Shown: positions 1 through 8,123, numbered from the stretch's first letter. The stretch is DNA of 64,000 bases from Oscillospiraceae bacterium CM (GCA_022870705.1 CP072107.1:1424501-1488500), one strand, 5' to 3'. The notes: a model not told the origin generated them from the letters alone. Translations and numbers: made by a program.

Positions 1-899
1 AGAGCGTTGTTTTTGGCGATACGCCATGCGCCCATCGATAAAAACACCGTGAGGATGACGGGGAACTCCTCTGGGATCATCGCCATGGCCAGTGTGACGC
101 CGGATAAAAGGCTCTGGATGAGGCGCGGGACAAGGGGGATATCAGGGATATTGATATACGTTGCCGCGCCAACGAGCGCGAACAGGACGGCGGCAATGCC
201 GGCTGAGATTTTAACAATGGACGACGTCTGTTTCTGTAGCGGCGTTTTCTCCTCTCGGGCAGCGGTGACTTGGGCGCCGATTTTGCCGTATTCCGTCTCC
301 ATGCCGATTTTTTCGACATAGACGGCGGCTGTGCCCTGGGTGACGAGCGTCCCGGCGTAGACAGCGTCCCGCCGCCAATAGTCGTCATCAGCTGTATCAC
401 CGATGCACACTGTCTTCCAGACGGGCACCGACTCGCCCGTCAGCGTCGACTCGTCGACACATAGATCACTGCAACGTATAACGACGCCGTCGGCCGGCAC
501 CTTGACGCCCTCGTGCAGAAGCATTACGTCACCGGGGACGAGGTCAACACTAAAAATCTCTGTCTCAACGCCATCCCGGATGACGGTGACGCGGGGTGCG
601 GAGAGATTCTTAAGGGCGGCAAGCGTTTTATCCGTCTTCCACTCTTGAATGATATCAATACTGATGATGCCAAGGACGAAGACGAGCATGATGGCCCCGT
701 CACGCGCTTCGCCAAGCAGGAAATAGATAGTCGACGCGACGAGCAGCAGAACAAACATCGGCTCTTTGACGATGCTAAAAGCCTTTGCGGCAAAGCTTTC
801 ATGCTTTTCCGCCTGCAGCGTGTTTTTCCCGTACCGCTCCCCAAGCGCAGCGGCTTCTCGGCTTGTAAGGCCATTAAAACGTTCGCTATTGTGAGTCAT
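1..899 (-). CDS. P-type cation-transporting ATPase, N-terminal part (runs off window)
   Basis: The frame is open from an ATG at 899 to the window edge, giving about 299 residues of a protein that is normally near 850-900. Visible in order are an N-terminal cation-ATPase domain (residues 1-45), M1-M2 (about 48-86), the actuator domain with the TGES motif at 154-157, and M3-M4 ending in PEEFPV near 275. The phosphorylation motif DKTGT would lie outside the window. PEEFPV, with no CPC or SPC, places it with P2-like (Ca/Mn-type) pumps rather than classical P1B heavy-metal pumps. The ribosome binding site GGAGGGGA lies just upstream. The NiCo riboswitch in its leader points to Co2+ or Ni2+ as inducer and perhaps substrate; that is inference. 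Confidence 0.9.
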   Translation of the reverse strand, partial: MTHNSERFNGLTSREAAALGERYGKNTLQAEKHESFAAKAFSIVKEPMFVLLLVASTIYFLLGEARDGAIMLVFVLGIISIDIIQEWKTDKTLAALKNLSAPRVTVIRDGVETEIFSVDLVPGDVMLLHEGVKVPADGVVIRCSDLCVDESTLTGESVPVWKTVCIGDTADDDYWRRDAVYAGTLVTQGTAAVYVEKIGMETEYGKIGAQVTAAREEKTPLQKQTSSIVKISAGIAAVLFALVGAATYINIPDIPLVPRLIQSLLSGVTLAMAMIPEEFPVILTVFLSMGAWRIAKNNA

Positions 900-960
900 A
901 TAAGTCCCCTCCATTTGCTTTCGCAGATTTTGTTGGCTCAATGGCATTTGTCTCAAGACG

Positions 961-1006
961 ATAAAAAAACACATCTGTGAGACATACACTGTCCCACAGA
1001 TGTGTT
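961..1006 (-). terminator. Rho-independent terminator of the NiCo riboswitch
   Basis: On the minus strand, AACACATCTGTG (995-1006) pairs with CACAGATGTGTT (968-979), followed by a T run (963-969). The 5' arm is also needed for the last hairpin of the upstream aptamer, where CAGATG pairs with CATCTG. The two folds exclude each other. Metal binding should therefore prevent termination, giving an ON switch. Confidence 0.85.
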
Positions 1007-1078
1007 AAAATCATCTGCTGCCGCGTTTGCGGCCCAGCCCCACGAGCCGAATGGCCCGTCGCCTGCTCAGTTTGTACT
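986..1078 (-). promoter_or_regulatory. NiCo (czcD) riboswitch aptamer
   Basis: The minus-strand RNA carries the conserved blocks of the Ni2+/Co2+ riboswitch in order: ACTGAGCAGGC, a variable hairpin, GGGGCTGGGCCGC, a short hairpin, then CAGATGATTTTAACACATCTG followed by TGGGACAGT. I recognise this order from the structurally characterised NiCo aptamer (four-way junction with cooperative metal sites). It lies between a strong promoter and a terminator, in front of a P-type ATPase, which is the expected context. Confidence 0.88.
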
Positions 1079-1135
1079 GCCTGTTGAACATTCTGTTGTC
1101 GGAATGCGCAGGTCAATGCAATTTTTAATGGGGCT

Positions 1136-1165
1136 ATTATACCCTTAAAATGGGGCTTTTGTCAA
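1136..1165 (-). promoter_or_regulatory. Sigma-A promoter of the NiCo-riboswitch/ATPase unit
   Basis: Perfect hexamers: TTGACA at 1160-1165 and TATAAT at 1136-1141, spacer 18 bp. The -35 lies only about 7 bp past the hppA stop codon. The 9-mer AGCCCCATT occurs twice, once in the spacer and once just past the -10, 22 bp apart (plus-strand positions 1149-1157 and 1127-1135). This is a possible operator. Confidence 0.85.
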
Positions 1166-1171
1166 GCGGTT

Positions 1172-3646
1172 CTATTTGCTCGTGCTAATGCGCATTTTGT
1201 AGAAGGAGCGCCAGACAAAGACGAGCGCGATGACAAAGAAGACACCGCCGATGTACGGCGCGATGGAACGGAATGCGTCGCTCAGGGCAATTTCCATCGC
1301 GAGAAGGCCGAAGAGCGTTGTAAACTTGATGATCGGGTTTAAAGCAACGGAAGACGTATCCTTGAAAGGATCGCCAACCGTATCGCCGACGACAGTCGCA
1401 TCGTGCAGCGGGGTACCCTTTTCATTTAAGTCAACCTCAACGACTTTCTTGGCATTATCCCAGCAGCCGCCGGCGTTGGCCATGAAGATGGCCTGGAAAA
1501 GCCCAAAGACGGCAATGGAGATGAGGTAGGATACGAAGAAGCTGACGGGGTTGTTGTTGGCGCCGGAGGGCGCGGAGAAAAACGCAAAAGCCAAAGCGAA
1601 GCTGAAGATGGCGATGAAGATGTTGAACATGCCCTTCTGCGCGTACTGTGTGCAGATTTTGACGACTTCCTTAGATTTCTCTGTGGCGGCCGACTGGCTG
1701 GCGTTCTCATCGAGCTGGATATTCGCCTTGATGTACTCAACGGCTCTGTACGCGCCTGTGGAAACAGCCTGCGTGGACGCGCCGGTGAACCAATAGACAA
1801 CGGCACCGCCGCAGAGGAAGCCGAGAATGGTGAAGGGGTTTAAGATGTTCAGGATTTCCGACGGGTTGACGCCGAGGACATTCTGGATAACGAGAATGAG
1901 GGAGAAGATCATCGTCGTCGCGCCGACGACGGCCGTGCCGATCAAAACAGGCTTAGCCGTTGCCTTAAAGGTGTTGCCCGCGCCGTCGTTGGCCTCAAGG
2001 TAATGCTTGGCCGTCTCAAAGTCGGGCTTGAAGCCGAAGTCTTTCTCAATTTCCTTGTCGACATCGGGGATGCTTTCAATCAGGGAAAGCTCATAGACCG
2101 ACTGGGCGTTATCCGTCACAGGGCCGTAGCTGTCGACGGCGATGGTGACAGGGCCCATGCCTAAGAAGCCGAAAGCGACGAGGCCGAAGGCAAAGATGGA
2201 GGGAAAGATCATAATGTCGTCAAGGCCCTTGCCGCTGAAAAGATAGGCCACAAACATAAGCGCAAAGAAGACCATGCCCTGCCAGAAGGCGCTGAAGTTA
2301 CCGGCAACGAGACCGGAGAGAATGTTGAGGGACGGGCCGCCCTCTCTGGAGGCCGTAACAGTCTCCTGAACGTGCGTCGATTTCGGACTTGTGAAAATCT
2401 TCGTGAATTCCGGGATAAGCGCCGCGCCGAGTGTGCCGCAGCTGATGATGGAAGCGAGCACAATCCACAGATTCGCCTTCTCAGCACCAACAGCCGAATT
2501 CGGGCCAATAACGAGGTAACTGACGGCATATGTGACGATTATTGAGACGATCGAGGTGATCCAGACAAGATTCGTCAGCGGTTTTTCAAAATCAAACTCC
2601 TCAGCCTTGCTATAGGCGGCCTTAGAGAACGCCTTATTGATGTAAAAGGAGACGACGGAGGTGACAAGCATGAGAACGCGCATGATGAAAATCCAAAGCA
2701 GGAGCGTCGCCTGCAATTCCGGCTTGACGGCCAGCGCGATGAAGGAAACGAGCGCGACGCCCGTCACGCCGTACGTTTCAAAGCCGTCTGCCGTGGGGCC
2801 GACGGAGTCGCCGGCGTTGTCACCCGTGCAGTCGGCAATAACGCCGGGGTTGCGCGGGTCATCTTCCTTGATTTTAAAGGCAATCTTCATGAGGTCGGAG
2901 CCGATGTCGGCAATCTTTGTGAAGATACCGCCCGCGATACGCAGGGCACTGGCACCGAGGGATTCGCCGACCGCAAAGCCGACAAAGCACGCACCGGCGA
3001 GGTCACGCGGGACAAAGGTGAGGATGAAGAGCATCATGATGAGCTCGACCGAAACGAGCAAAACGCCGATGCTCATGCCCGCGTCAAGCGGGATGTTTAA
3101 AAGCTTTAAGGGCTTTTTCTCAAGGGACGCAAAGGCCATACGGCTGTTGGCCAGCGTGTTCATCCGAATACCGTACCACGCCACACCGTAAGAACCAAGA
3201 ATACCGATAACCGCCCAGATAAGGATCAGTACAACGTCCGACACAGCTTTATCCTGCAGGCCGCCGTAGTAGAAAGCGATGCAGGCACCGATGATCAGCA
3301 GAAGGATGGCAATAAACTTGCCCTGCTGTACAAGATATGTCTTGCAGGTTTCAAAAATGGTGTTCGAAACCTCAAGCATGGATTTATGCGCCTTGATTTT
3401 TCGAACTCTCGAGAATTGATAAAAACCGAAAAGCAGACCTAAAACACAGATGACCATGCCGATAATAAGTATGGTGTTGCCGTTGACCTGACCGAAGAAC
3501 TTGGATTCGGCCAAATCAGGAATGTGCAGATCCGCTTCGCTGGCAAACGCAACCGGTGACAATGCCGTCAGCAATGCGCCGATCACAGTTGCAAGCGACG
3601 CCTTTAAGAGCTTGCTTGATTTGACCCATTTCTTTAATAGAGTCAT
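1172..3646 (-). CDS. hppA: Membrane-bound ion-translocating pyrophosphatase
   Basis: Couples hydrolysis of pyrophosphate to H+ (or Na+) pumping across the cytoplasmic membrane. The 824-residue polytopic protein carries the substrate-binding block DIGSDL...EDDPRNPGVIAD and GDNAGDSVGPTADGFETYG, a divergent form of the usual GDNVGDCAGMAADLFETY. In the motif GNTFKATAK a Lys stands where K+-dependent enzymes have Ala, so it is probably K+-independent. The N-terminus looks like a cleavable signal sequence (to about residue 37), a lengthening relative to compact family members. The start at 3646 is chosen over 3664 because AAAGGACG lies at the right distance before MTLLKK. No separate terminator was found before the next promoter. 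Confidence 0.95.
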   Translation of the reverse strand: MTLLKKWVKSSKLLKASLATVIGALLTALSPVAFASEADLHIPDLAESKFFGQVNGNTILIIGMVICVLGLLFGFYQFSRVRKIKAHKSMLEVSNTIFETCKTYLVQQGKFIAILLLIIGACIAFYYGGLQDKAVSDVVLILIWAVIGILGSYGVAWYGIRMNTLANSRMAFASLEKKPLKLLNIPLDAGMSIGVLLVSVELIMMLFILTFVPRDLAGACFVGFAVGESLGASALRIAGGIFTKIADIGSDLMKIAFKIKEDDPRNPGVIADCTGDNAGDSVGPTADGFETYGVTGVALVSFIALAVKPELQATLLLWIFIMRVLMLVTSVVSFYINKAFSKAAYSKAEEFDFEKPLTNLVWITSIVSIIVTYAVSYLVIGPNSAVGAEKANLWIVLASIISCGTLGAALIPEFTKIFTSPKSTHVQETVTASREGGPSLNILSGLVAGNFSAFWQGMVFFALMFVAYLFSGKGLDDIMIFPSIFAFGLVAFGFLGMGPVTIAVDSYGPVTDNAQSVYELSLIESIPDVDKEIEKDFGFKPDFETAKHYLEANDGAGNTFKATAKPVLIGTAVVGATTMIFSLILVIQNVLGVNPSEILNILNPFTILGFLCGGAVVYWFTGASTQAVSTGAYRAVEYIKANIQLDENASQSAATEKSKEVVKICTQYAQKGMFNIFIAIFSFALAFAFFSAPSGANNNPVSFFVSYLISIAVFGLFQAIFMANAGGCWDNAKKVVEVDLNEKGTPLHDATVVGDTVGDPFKDTSSVALNPIIKFTTLFGLLAMEIALSDAFRSIAPYIGGVFFVIALVFVWRSFYKMRISTSK

Positions 3647-3664
3647 TTTTCTACGTCCTTTCAT

Positions 3665-3949
3665 CTAAAGCTTTCATCTGCACCCATCTGTTCAATGCGC
3701 ACAGACCTGCAATACAGCTTTTCACGCAAAACGATCCCTCTCAATGAATCCTCTGCCTTCACCCGGGCTGATGCTGTGATTAAGCCATCAAATATATTAA
3801 CAAATTGTTATGGAATGTACAAGATAAAAATACAGAATTCCGGCTGGCTCTTCAAAATTAGATTTTTTGTACAATATTCATGACCATGGCGGCACAGCAA
3901 TTGAATAATTATTCGCAACAATTTGAAATAAGAGGAAAAGAAGCAAACA
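3665..3949. other. Intergenic region upstream of hppA
   Basis: No credible gene. It is AT-rich around 3785-3940. On the minus strand TTGTAC and TAATAT are 17 bp apart (about 3800-3830) and could be a weak hppA promoter. The leader to the hppA start is about 150 nt; no known riboswitch is recognised in it. Confidence 0.35.
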
Positions 3950-3976
3950 AAAGCCCGGCTTAGCCGGGCTTTTGAA
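3950..3976 (-). terminator. Terminator after the comFB-like gene
   Basis: AAGCCCGGCT and its complement form a 10-bp GC-rich stem with a two-base loop. On the minus strand a T-rich tail follows. It begins just past the stop of the ComFB-like gene. Confidence 0.8.
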
Positions 3977-3985
3977 ACGTCTATG

Positions 3986-4282
3986 TTAGTGGCGGGGATT
4001 TTGCGCAACCTTGAGGATGGCCTTTGTCGCTTCCACCATGATGTCTGTATGGTTTGACACCTTTGTTGTGGTGATCCCTGTTAAAAGCGCCCCTTTTTTT
4101 GTGGTAACATACTTCGGGCGCAGCTCGTTGAGCGCTAAGGCGCACGCGTCAGCAAAGCAGACGGGGCAGCGGCAGACATCCATCTCCTCCATCGTTTTCT
4201 TGACGCACTGCTTGACGAATTCCTCATTAATATTTACAGGCTCCAGATCTCCATGTTTGATGTCAGCTTCGTGTCGGTCCAT
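3986..4282 (-). CDS. ComFB-like late-competence family protein
   Basis: 98 residues starting MDRHEADIKHG. The central segment has NINEEFVKQCVKKTMEE followed by a cysteine cluster (CRCPVC...C) and ALNELRPKYVTT, the signature of the ComFB family. The biochemical role of that family is poorly defined; competence is only an operon-based association in Bacillus, and in cyanobacteria ComFB-like proteins have been tied to cyclic-di-GMP. The frame is open further upstream to 4420, but the start at 4282 has a good ribosome binding site (AGGGGGC) and matches family length. The possible second-messenger link is of interest beside an exopolysaccharide locus. Confidence 0.8.
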   Translation of the reverse strand: MDRHEADIKHGDLEPVNINEEFVKQCVKKTMEEMDVCRCPVCFADACALALNELRPKYVTTKKGALLTGITTTKVSNHTDIMVEATKAILKVAQNPRH

Positions 4283-4350
4283 AATGTGCCCCCTGTTGTG
4301 ACTTGTTTCGTCTATTATAGCGCCATTTTCGGCGCGCGTAAAGACCGGTG

Positions 4351-5082
4351 TTATCCGACGCCCAAAAGCGCCCGGGCATTTGAAAAAAACAGGCTGTCGG
4401 CCTCTTTTTGACCTAGGCACGCAGCCGTTTTGTCATATGCTTTTCGGAGGAGAGGCTTGCGCGTCGTCAGATTATGCCCGTCACTGGCGATAAAGTCGAC
4501 GGCCGGGAGCAGCTCCAGCACCCAGCGGCCAAGGCGGTCGGTACGCAGCACCGATTCGGCGTTGACCTGCAGGCGGCAGCCCATGGCCTTGAGGGTAAAA
4601 ACACGCCCCAAGTCTTCCCGGCGGCTTATCAGGCGCTCGCAATGGGCGACGACGGGGGTAAAACCGTTTAACAGCAGCGCCTCAAGCAGCGCCTGCATGC
4701 GTGCCTGGGGCATGAGCGGGCTGATTTCGGCGAGGACACAGCGGCTTTGCGCAAGCGTCGGGCACGCGCCGCTTTGAAGGGCGGGCAGCAGCGCCTCTGT
4801 GAGCCGACACTCCGCCCCGAGTTCAAGCGTAAAGCCGGACAGGTCTTCGCGGAGGCGTGCGCGCAGCGCCTGAAGACGCGACGCCAGCATAGCACGCTCT
4901 GTTGAGCCGTTCCAATGCGGCGTTGCAATGACGGCACGGACGCCGTCCTGCCACGCGGCTCGGAGCATGAGCAGCGATTCCTCAATCGTTTTTGCGCCGT
5001 CATCCACGCCGTAAAGAACATGGCAGTGCATATCCGTCACGGCGCTACCGTCTGCTTTTACGGCGCGTCTCGGTACCGCCAT
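4351..5082 (-). CDS. CpsB/YwqE-type protein tyrosine phosphatase (PHP fold)
   Basis: The metal-binding motif DMHCHVLYGVDDGA near the N-terminus, then ATPHW (about residue 53-57), ECRL, AHCER and SDGHN are the conserved blocks of the manganese-dependent CpsB/CapC phosphatases. These dephosphorylate the cognate capsule tyrosine kinase. It sits directly downstream of the Wzc-like kinase, the usual pairing. The ATG at 5082 overlaps the kinase gene by 38 nt and has a weak ribosome binding site. GTG at 5037 or ATG at 5031, just before MHCHV, are plausible true starts that would remove the overlap. Confidence 0.88.
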   Translation of the reverse strand: MAVPRRAVKADGSAVTDMHCHVLYGVDDGAKTIEESLLMLRAAWQDGVRAVIATPHWNGSTERAMLASRLQALRARLREDLSGFTLELGAECRLTEALLPALQSGACPTLAQSRCVLAEISPLMPQARMQALLEALLLNGFTPVVAHCERLISRREDLGRVFTLKAMGCRLQVNAESVLRTDRLGRWVLELLPAVDFIASDGHNLTTRKPLLRKAYDKTAACLGQKEADSLFFSNARALLGVG

Positions 5083-6412
5083 AATAATAGTTCTTCGGAT
5101 TGATGCGCATATTGGTGAGGATCATGCCCATCAGCTTGACGCTGACTTTGTCAAGGCTGCGTTTGGCTTCCTTAACGAGCGACCTGTTCGTCGATTCCAT
5201 GGCGACAACAAAGAGTACTTTGTCGACAATCCGCGAGATGATGACGGTATCCGAAACGTTGAGGACGGGCGGGGCGTCAATCAGGATATAGTCGTACTTT
5301 TCCCGGGCCTCGTCAATAACGCGTTTGAACGCCACGGAGGATAACAGCTCCGTCGTCATGGACGTCATGCGGCCGGCCGTTAAGATGTCAAGCCCGGGCA
5401 CATCAATGGCGTGCTGAATGGCCTCGGCCAGCGCGTACTTGCCGTAAATAATGTCCGACAGGCCGGGCAGCATGTTGATTTTAAAAGTTTTAAAGAGATT
5501 CGGGCGACGGAGATCACCGTCAATAAGCAGAACCTTTTTATGCTCCTGCGCCATGGTGATGGCGAGATTGCAGGACGTTGTCGTCTTCCCTTCTGAGCCG
5601 ACGGAGCTGGTGAGCATGATGACCTTGTTCCCGTCTTCCTTCGTCATGTAATTAATGTTCGTTCGGAGCATTTTAAAGCTCTCGGACAGGTAGGAGTTCG
5701 GCTCCGTAATCGTCACAAGCCCTTTGTGATAATTGCTTTTCTCCTCTTTAAAGTGCGGAATAATGGCGACAACGTCCAACTGGAGCTCGTTTTCAACCAT
5801 CTCCTGGCTTGTGAACGCGTCGCTGAACAGCTCGTGCAGATAAATGAACAGTAAGCCAACGACAAGGGCGATGACAGCCGCGAGCACCGTAATCATATTG
5901 ACGTCGGGTGAAACTGGCTCTGCCGGAATGGTCGCGCGGTCGACGATCTGAATGTTTTCGACCTTGACGACTTCACCCGCGACCGAGACAAGCTGGACGG
6001 CCATGGCGTTGGCAACGTTATATGCCAGCACCGGGTCCTCGCTTGAGAAGGCGACGGAGAAGAGGCGTGACGTGTCAAGAACGTCGAGCTTGAGGGCCTT
6101 TTTGAAATCCCCAAAGTCCATTTTTATATTCAGGCTGCTCATGACGGGGTCGATGACGCGGTGGGAATTGGCGAGCTCCTTATAATCAACTATAAGCTGG
6201 CTCGATGCCTCCATATCCGACAGGGTGAGGTTTTGAGACGACCCCTGTTCCTGACCGATGAACATCGTCGTTTCCGCCTGATAAATCTTCGGAATAAAAT
6301 TAGCGCTGATAATTTGCGCTGCCGCCGCTGTTAAAACAACGAAAGCCAGAAGGGCCCAGCCCTTCTTGAGCACGTTTTTCACCGCCTGTTTTAAATCGAT
6401 CTGCTGATTCAT
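5045..6412 (-). CDS. Fused polysaccharide co-polymerase/BY-kinase (Wzc- or CpsCD-like)
   Basis: 455 residues. The N-terminal half is a Wzz/CpsC chain-length domain: a membrane helix near residues 20-38, an extracytoplasmic loop, and a second helix near 180-200. The C-terminal half is a bacterial tyrosine kinase with Walker A SVGSEGKTTTS, Walker A' VLLIDGDLRRP and Walker B YILIDAPP. It ends in a short tyrosine cluster (NYYYGG), the usual autophosphorylation tail. It should control chain length and export of the glycan made by the genes at 10-24.7 kb. The start at 6412 (MNQQIDLK) follows GGGGCG by about 8 nt; the frame extends to 6523 but lacks family similarity there. Confidence 0.92.
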   Translation of the reverse strand: MNQQIDLKQAVKNVLKKGWALLAFVVLTAAAAQIISANFIPKIYQAETTMFIGQEQGSSQNLTLSDMEASSQLIVDYKELANSHRVIDPVMSSLNIKMDFGDFKKALKLDVLDTSRLFSVAFSSEDPVLAYNVANAMAVQLVSVAGEVVKVENIQIVDRATIPAEPVSPDVNMITVLAAVIALVVGLLFIYLHELFSDAFTSQEMVENELQLDVVAIIPHFKEEKSNYHKGLVTITEPNSYLSESFKMLRTNINYMTKEDGNKVIMLTSSVGSEGKTTTSCNLAITMAQEHKKVLLIDGDLRRPNLFKTFKINMLPGLSDIIYGKYALAEAIQHAIDVPGLDILTAGRMTSMTTELLSSVAFKRVIDEAREKYDYILIDAPPVLNVSDTVIISRIVDKVLFVVAMESTNRSLVKEAKRSLDKVSVKLMGMILTNMRINPKNYYYGGTETRRKSRR

Positions 6413-6484
6413 AACAAAGCGCCCCAATCTGATGTGATCGCGCGGCACAGCCGCACGCGCGTGTGCATCCGACGCTACCTGTAA

Positions 6485-6492
6485 ATATCGGC
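6485..6492 (-). promoter_or_regulatory. Possible sigma-D -10 element (GCCGATAT) before the tyrosine-kinase gene
   Basis: The minus strand reads GCCGATAT, an exact match to the -10 of motility-sigma promoters, about 73 nt before the kinase start. The matching -35 (TAAA about 15 bp upstream) is poor. A sigma-A alternative, TTGTCC-17 bp-CAAAAT, overlaps it. Treat as a candidate only. Confidence 0.3.
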
Positions 6493-6609
6493 ATATTTTG
6501 CTCTTTTCTGAAGCGCCGGACAAAATAATCTTATCACAGGATGCGGAAAATATCCAGTTTAATCAAACGGGTATGTCTGACAGGACAGGCGCATTGGGAA
6601 CACGACAGA

Positions 6610-6640
6610 AAGGCGCCGGGCATTTACGCCCGGCGTCTCC
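6610..6640 (-). terminator. Probable terminator after the beta-helix gene
   Basis: Inverted repeat GCGCCGGGCA/TGCCCGGCG with a short loop, followed on the minus strand by a modest T-rich tail. It lies between the beta-helix gene and the tyrosine-kinase gene. Confidence 0.55.
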
Positions 6641-6676
6641 CCGCTTTCTGTTGTTTGTATGAGGGTTTATTTATGT

Positions 6677-7990
6677 TCAGGCGACGGTCAGTGCGTCACC
6701 ACCGAGATAATCGCCGCTCACATTGGCTTTAAAGACACAGCCGCTGCCAAGAACGACCGTGTTCATGCCGCCTGAAAAGCCAACCGTCAGGCCGAAGCGC
6801 TGTGTTTTGTCAGCGAGGGTATTGCTGAAGGTGCAGCCATTGAAAAAGACGTTTGTAATTGTTTGTGTGCCGTCGTAATTGTCAACACGGACGCCGTCAA
6901 CGTTGTTTGCGGCGGCGGCGCTGTTGTTCGTGAAAACGCAGGCTGTGAAGACAATGTTGTTAACGCCCGTCTGCTGATAGGTCGTCACGAGGGAGACGCC
7001 GCGGTCGCGATTATTATTCACCGTCATATTTTCAAAGGTGACGTTGGCGGCGTCGCGCGGGATGTTGATGCCTGTATAATTATTGCTCACGGTGGTGCCA
7101 TTGAAACGGAGGTTCTCCGCGTTTTCAATGTAAATCCCCGCGTCGTTGTTATCGGACATGTTGCCGCCTGTGACGGTCACATCCTTGATGCGCTCGAGCC
7201 AGCCCATGATCTCAAGGCCAGAGCCGGCGTTGTCGGTGCAGACCGTGTTCGTGATGGTGACGTTTGCAACGACCTGGCCTTCGTTCGGCTCCAGGTCAAT
7301 GCCGGCTTCCGGCGCTGTACCCTGTGTGTTTTTGAAGGTGCTGTTCGTCACCGTGACGCCCGTTGCGTTTGTGATGGACAGACCCTGACGTCTGTTGTTG
7401 TCCGCCGTGACGCCCTCAAGGCGGATATTCGTAACAGCGGTCCCGCCGCCGAGATACAGGCCGTCGCCCCAGCAGTTCGTGATTGTTATATTTGTGACGG
7501 CCACGTTATTGGCACCGTTCTCAATGAGGATGCCCATACCCCACTCGCCGCCTGTACCGCTGTGATTGTCCCGGTCGCCGACGATTTTGCCGCCCGTCAC
7601 CGTCACGCCGGTGACGCCGCTGATGTCAAGAACGCTGTAGTTGGCGCTGGCCGTCGGCAGGGCCTGCAGGATGGCGTTATCAGCCAGCTTGAGCGTCTGA
7701 TTGGAACGAAGCTTTAAGGAGACATCAACATTGATATAATAAGTGCCGCCCGGGATATAGACGTTTTGGCTGCTGTTCAGCGCCTTTTGGATGGCAGCGG
7801 TGTCATCCGTTCTGTCAGTCCCCTTCGCGCCGTAGCTCGTCACGTCCACGGCGGCCGCGGGAGCCGTTGCCGCCGCCTTGGCAGTGTTCGGCGCATTTTT
7901 AGCCGCGAGAGTGTTGAATCCCAAAAGGCCCGCTGTGAGGACAGCGGCGAGAATAACGACTGCTGTTTTCCTGAGTTTCTTTCCGTTCAT
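6677..7990 (-). CDS. Exported right-handed parallel beta-helix protein (pectate-lyase-like fold)
   Basis: 437 residues with an N-terminal signal peptide (basic MNGKKLRK, hydrophobic to about residue 30). The mature part opens with DVTSYGAKGTDRTDDTAAIQ, the start typical of pectate_lyase_3/glycoside-hydrolase-28-like beta-helices. Repeats of the form NITITNCxxxG or VTVTNSTF continue to the end. Such proteins lyse, epimerise or bind polysaccharides; no catalytic residues could be assigned, so substrate and activity are open. The start at 7990 follows AAAGGGG; the longer upstream frame overlaps the riboswitches and is not coding. It lies between glycan-export and glycan-assembly genes and is preceded by three cyclic-di-GMP riboswitches. 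Confidence 0.88.
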   Translation of the reverse strand: MNGKKLRKTAVVILAAVLTAGLLGFNTLAAKNAPNTAKAAATAPAAAVDVTSYGAKGTDRTDDTAAIQKALNSSQNVYIPGGTYYINVDVSLKLRSNQTLKLADNAILQALPTASANYSVLDISGVTGVTVTGGKIVGDRDNHSGTGGEWGMGILIENGANNVAVTNITITNCWGDGLYLGGGTAVTNIRLEGVTADNNRRQGLSITNATGVTVTNSTFKNTQGTAPEAGIDLEPNEGQVVANVTITNTVCTDNAGSGLEIMGWLERIKDVTVTGGNMSDNNDAGIYIENAENLRFNGTTVSNNYTGINIPRDAANVTFENMTVNNNRDRGVSLVTTYQQTGVNNIVFTACVFTNNSAAAANNVDGVRVDNYDGTQTITNVFFNGCTFSNTLADKTQRFGLTVGFSGGMNTVVLGSGCVFKANVSGDYLGGDALTVA

Positions 7991-8029
7991 GATGATAACC
8001 CCTTTTACAGGCTCTGCAAACAGAGCACA

Positions 8030-8106
8030 CGGCAACCGGCTGTCATAACCTTTCGGCCTTAGACCCTTGGCTTTGCGTCCTTGCCTTTCGGCAAGTTTGC
8101 GATTTA
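8030..8106 (-). promoter_or_regulatory. Cyclic di-GMP-I riboswitch, copy C (gene-proximal)
   Basis: The minus-strand RNA has the GEMM-I core: GCAAACTTGCCGAAAGGCAA, GGACGCAAAGCCAAGGGTCT, a short hairpin, then GACAGCCGGTTGCC. Unlike copies A and B it is not followed by a T-tailed terminator. A small hairpin (GCTCTG/CAGAGC) and then the ribosome binding site AAAGGGG of the beta-helix gene follow about 20-40 nt later. It could act on translation or be a remnant. Confidence 0.88.
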
Positions 8107-8123
8107 GGTATCTTTGCTTTTGA

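Noticed and set aside
886-1116. 76-codon minus-strand ORF overlapping the ATPase leader
   Set aside because: It runs through the NiCo aptamer and terminator; its codons have no protein-like pattern and no ribosome binding site.
960-1170. yybP-ykoY (Mn2+) riboswitch upstream of the P-type ATPase
   Set aside because: That class was considered first because it often precedes P2-type ATPases, but the conserved blocks ACTGAGCAGGC, GGGGCTGGGCCGC and the CAGATG/CATCTG hairpin fit NiCo and not yybP-ykoY.
6863-7717. 284-codon plus-strand ORF opposite the beta-helix gene
   Set aside because: Antisense shadow of a repetitive, GC-rich coding sequence; no start signal, and composition follows the other strand's codon positions.
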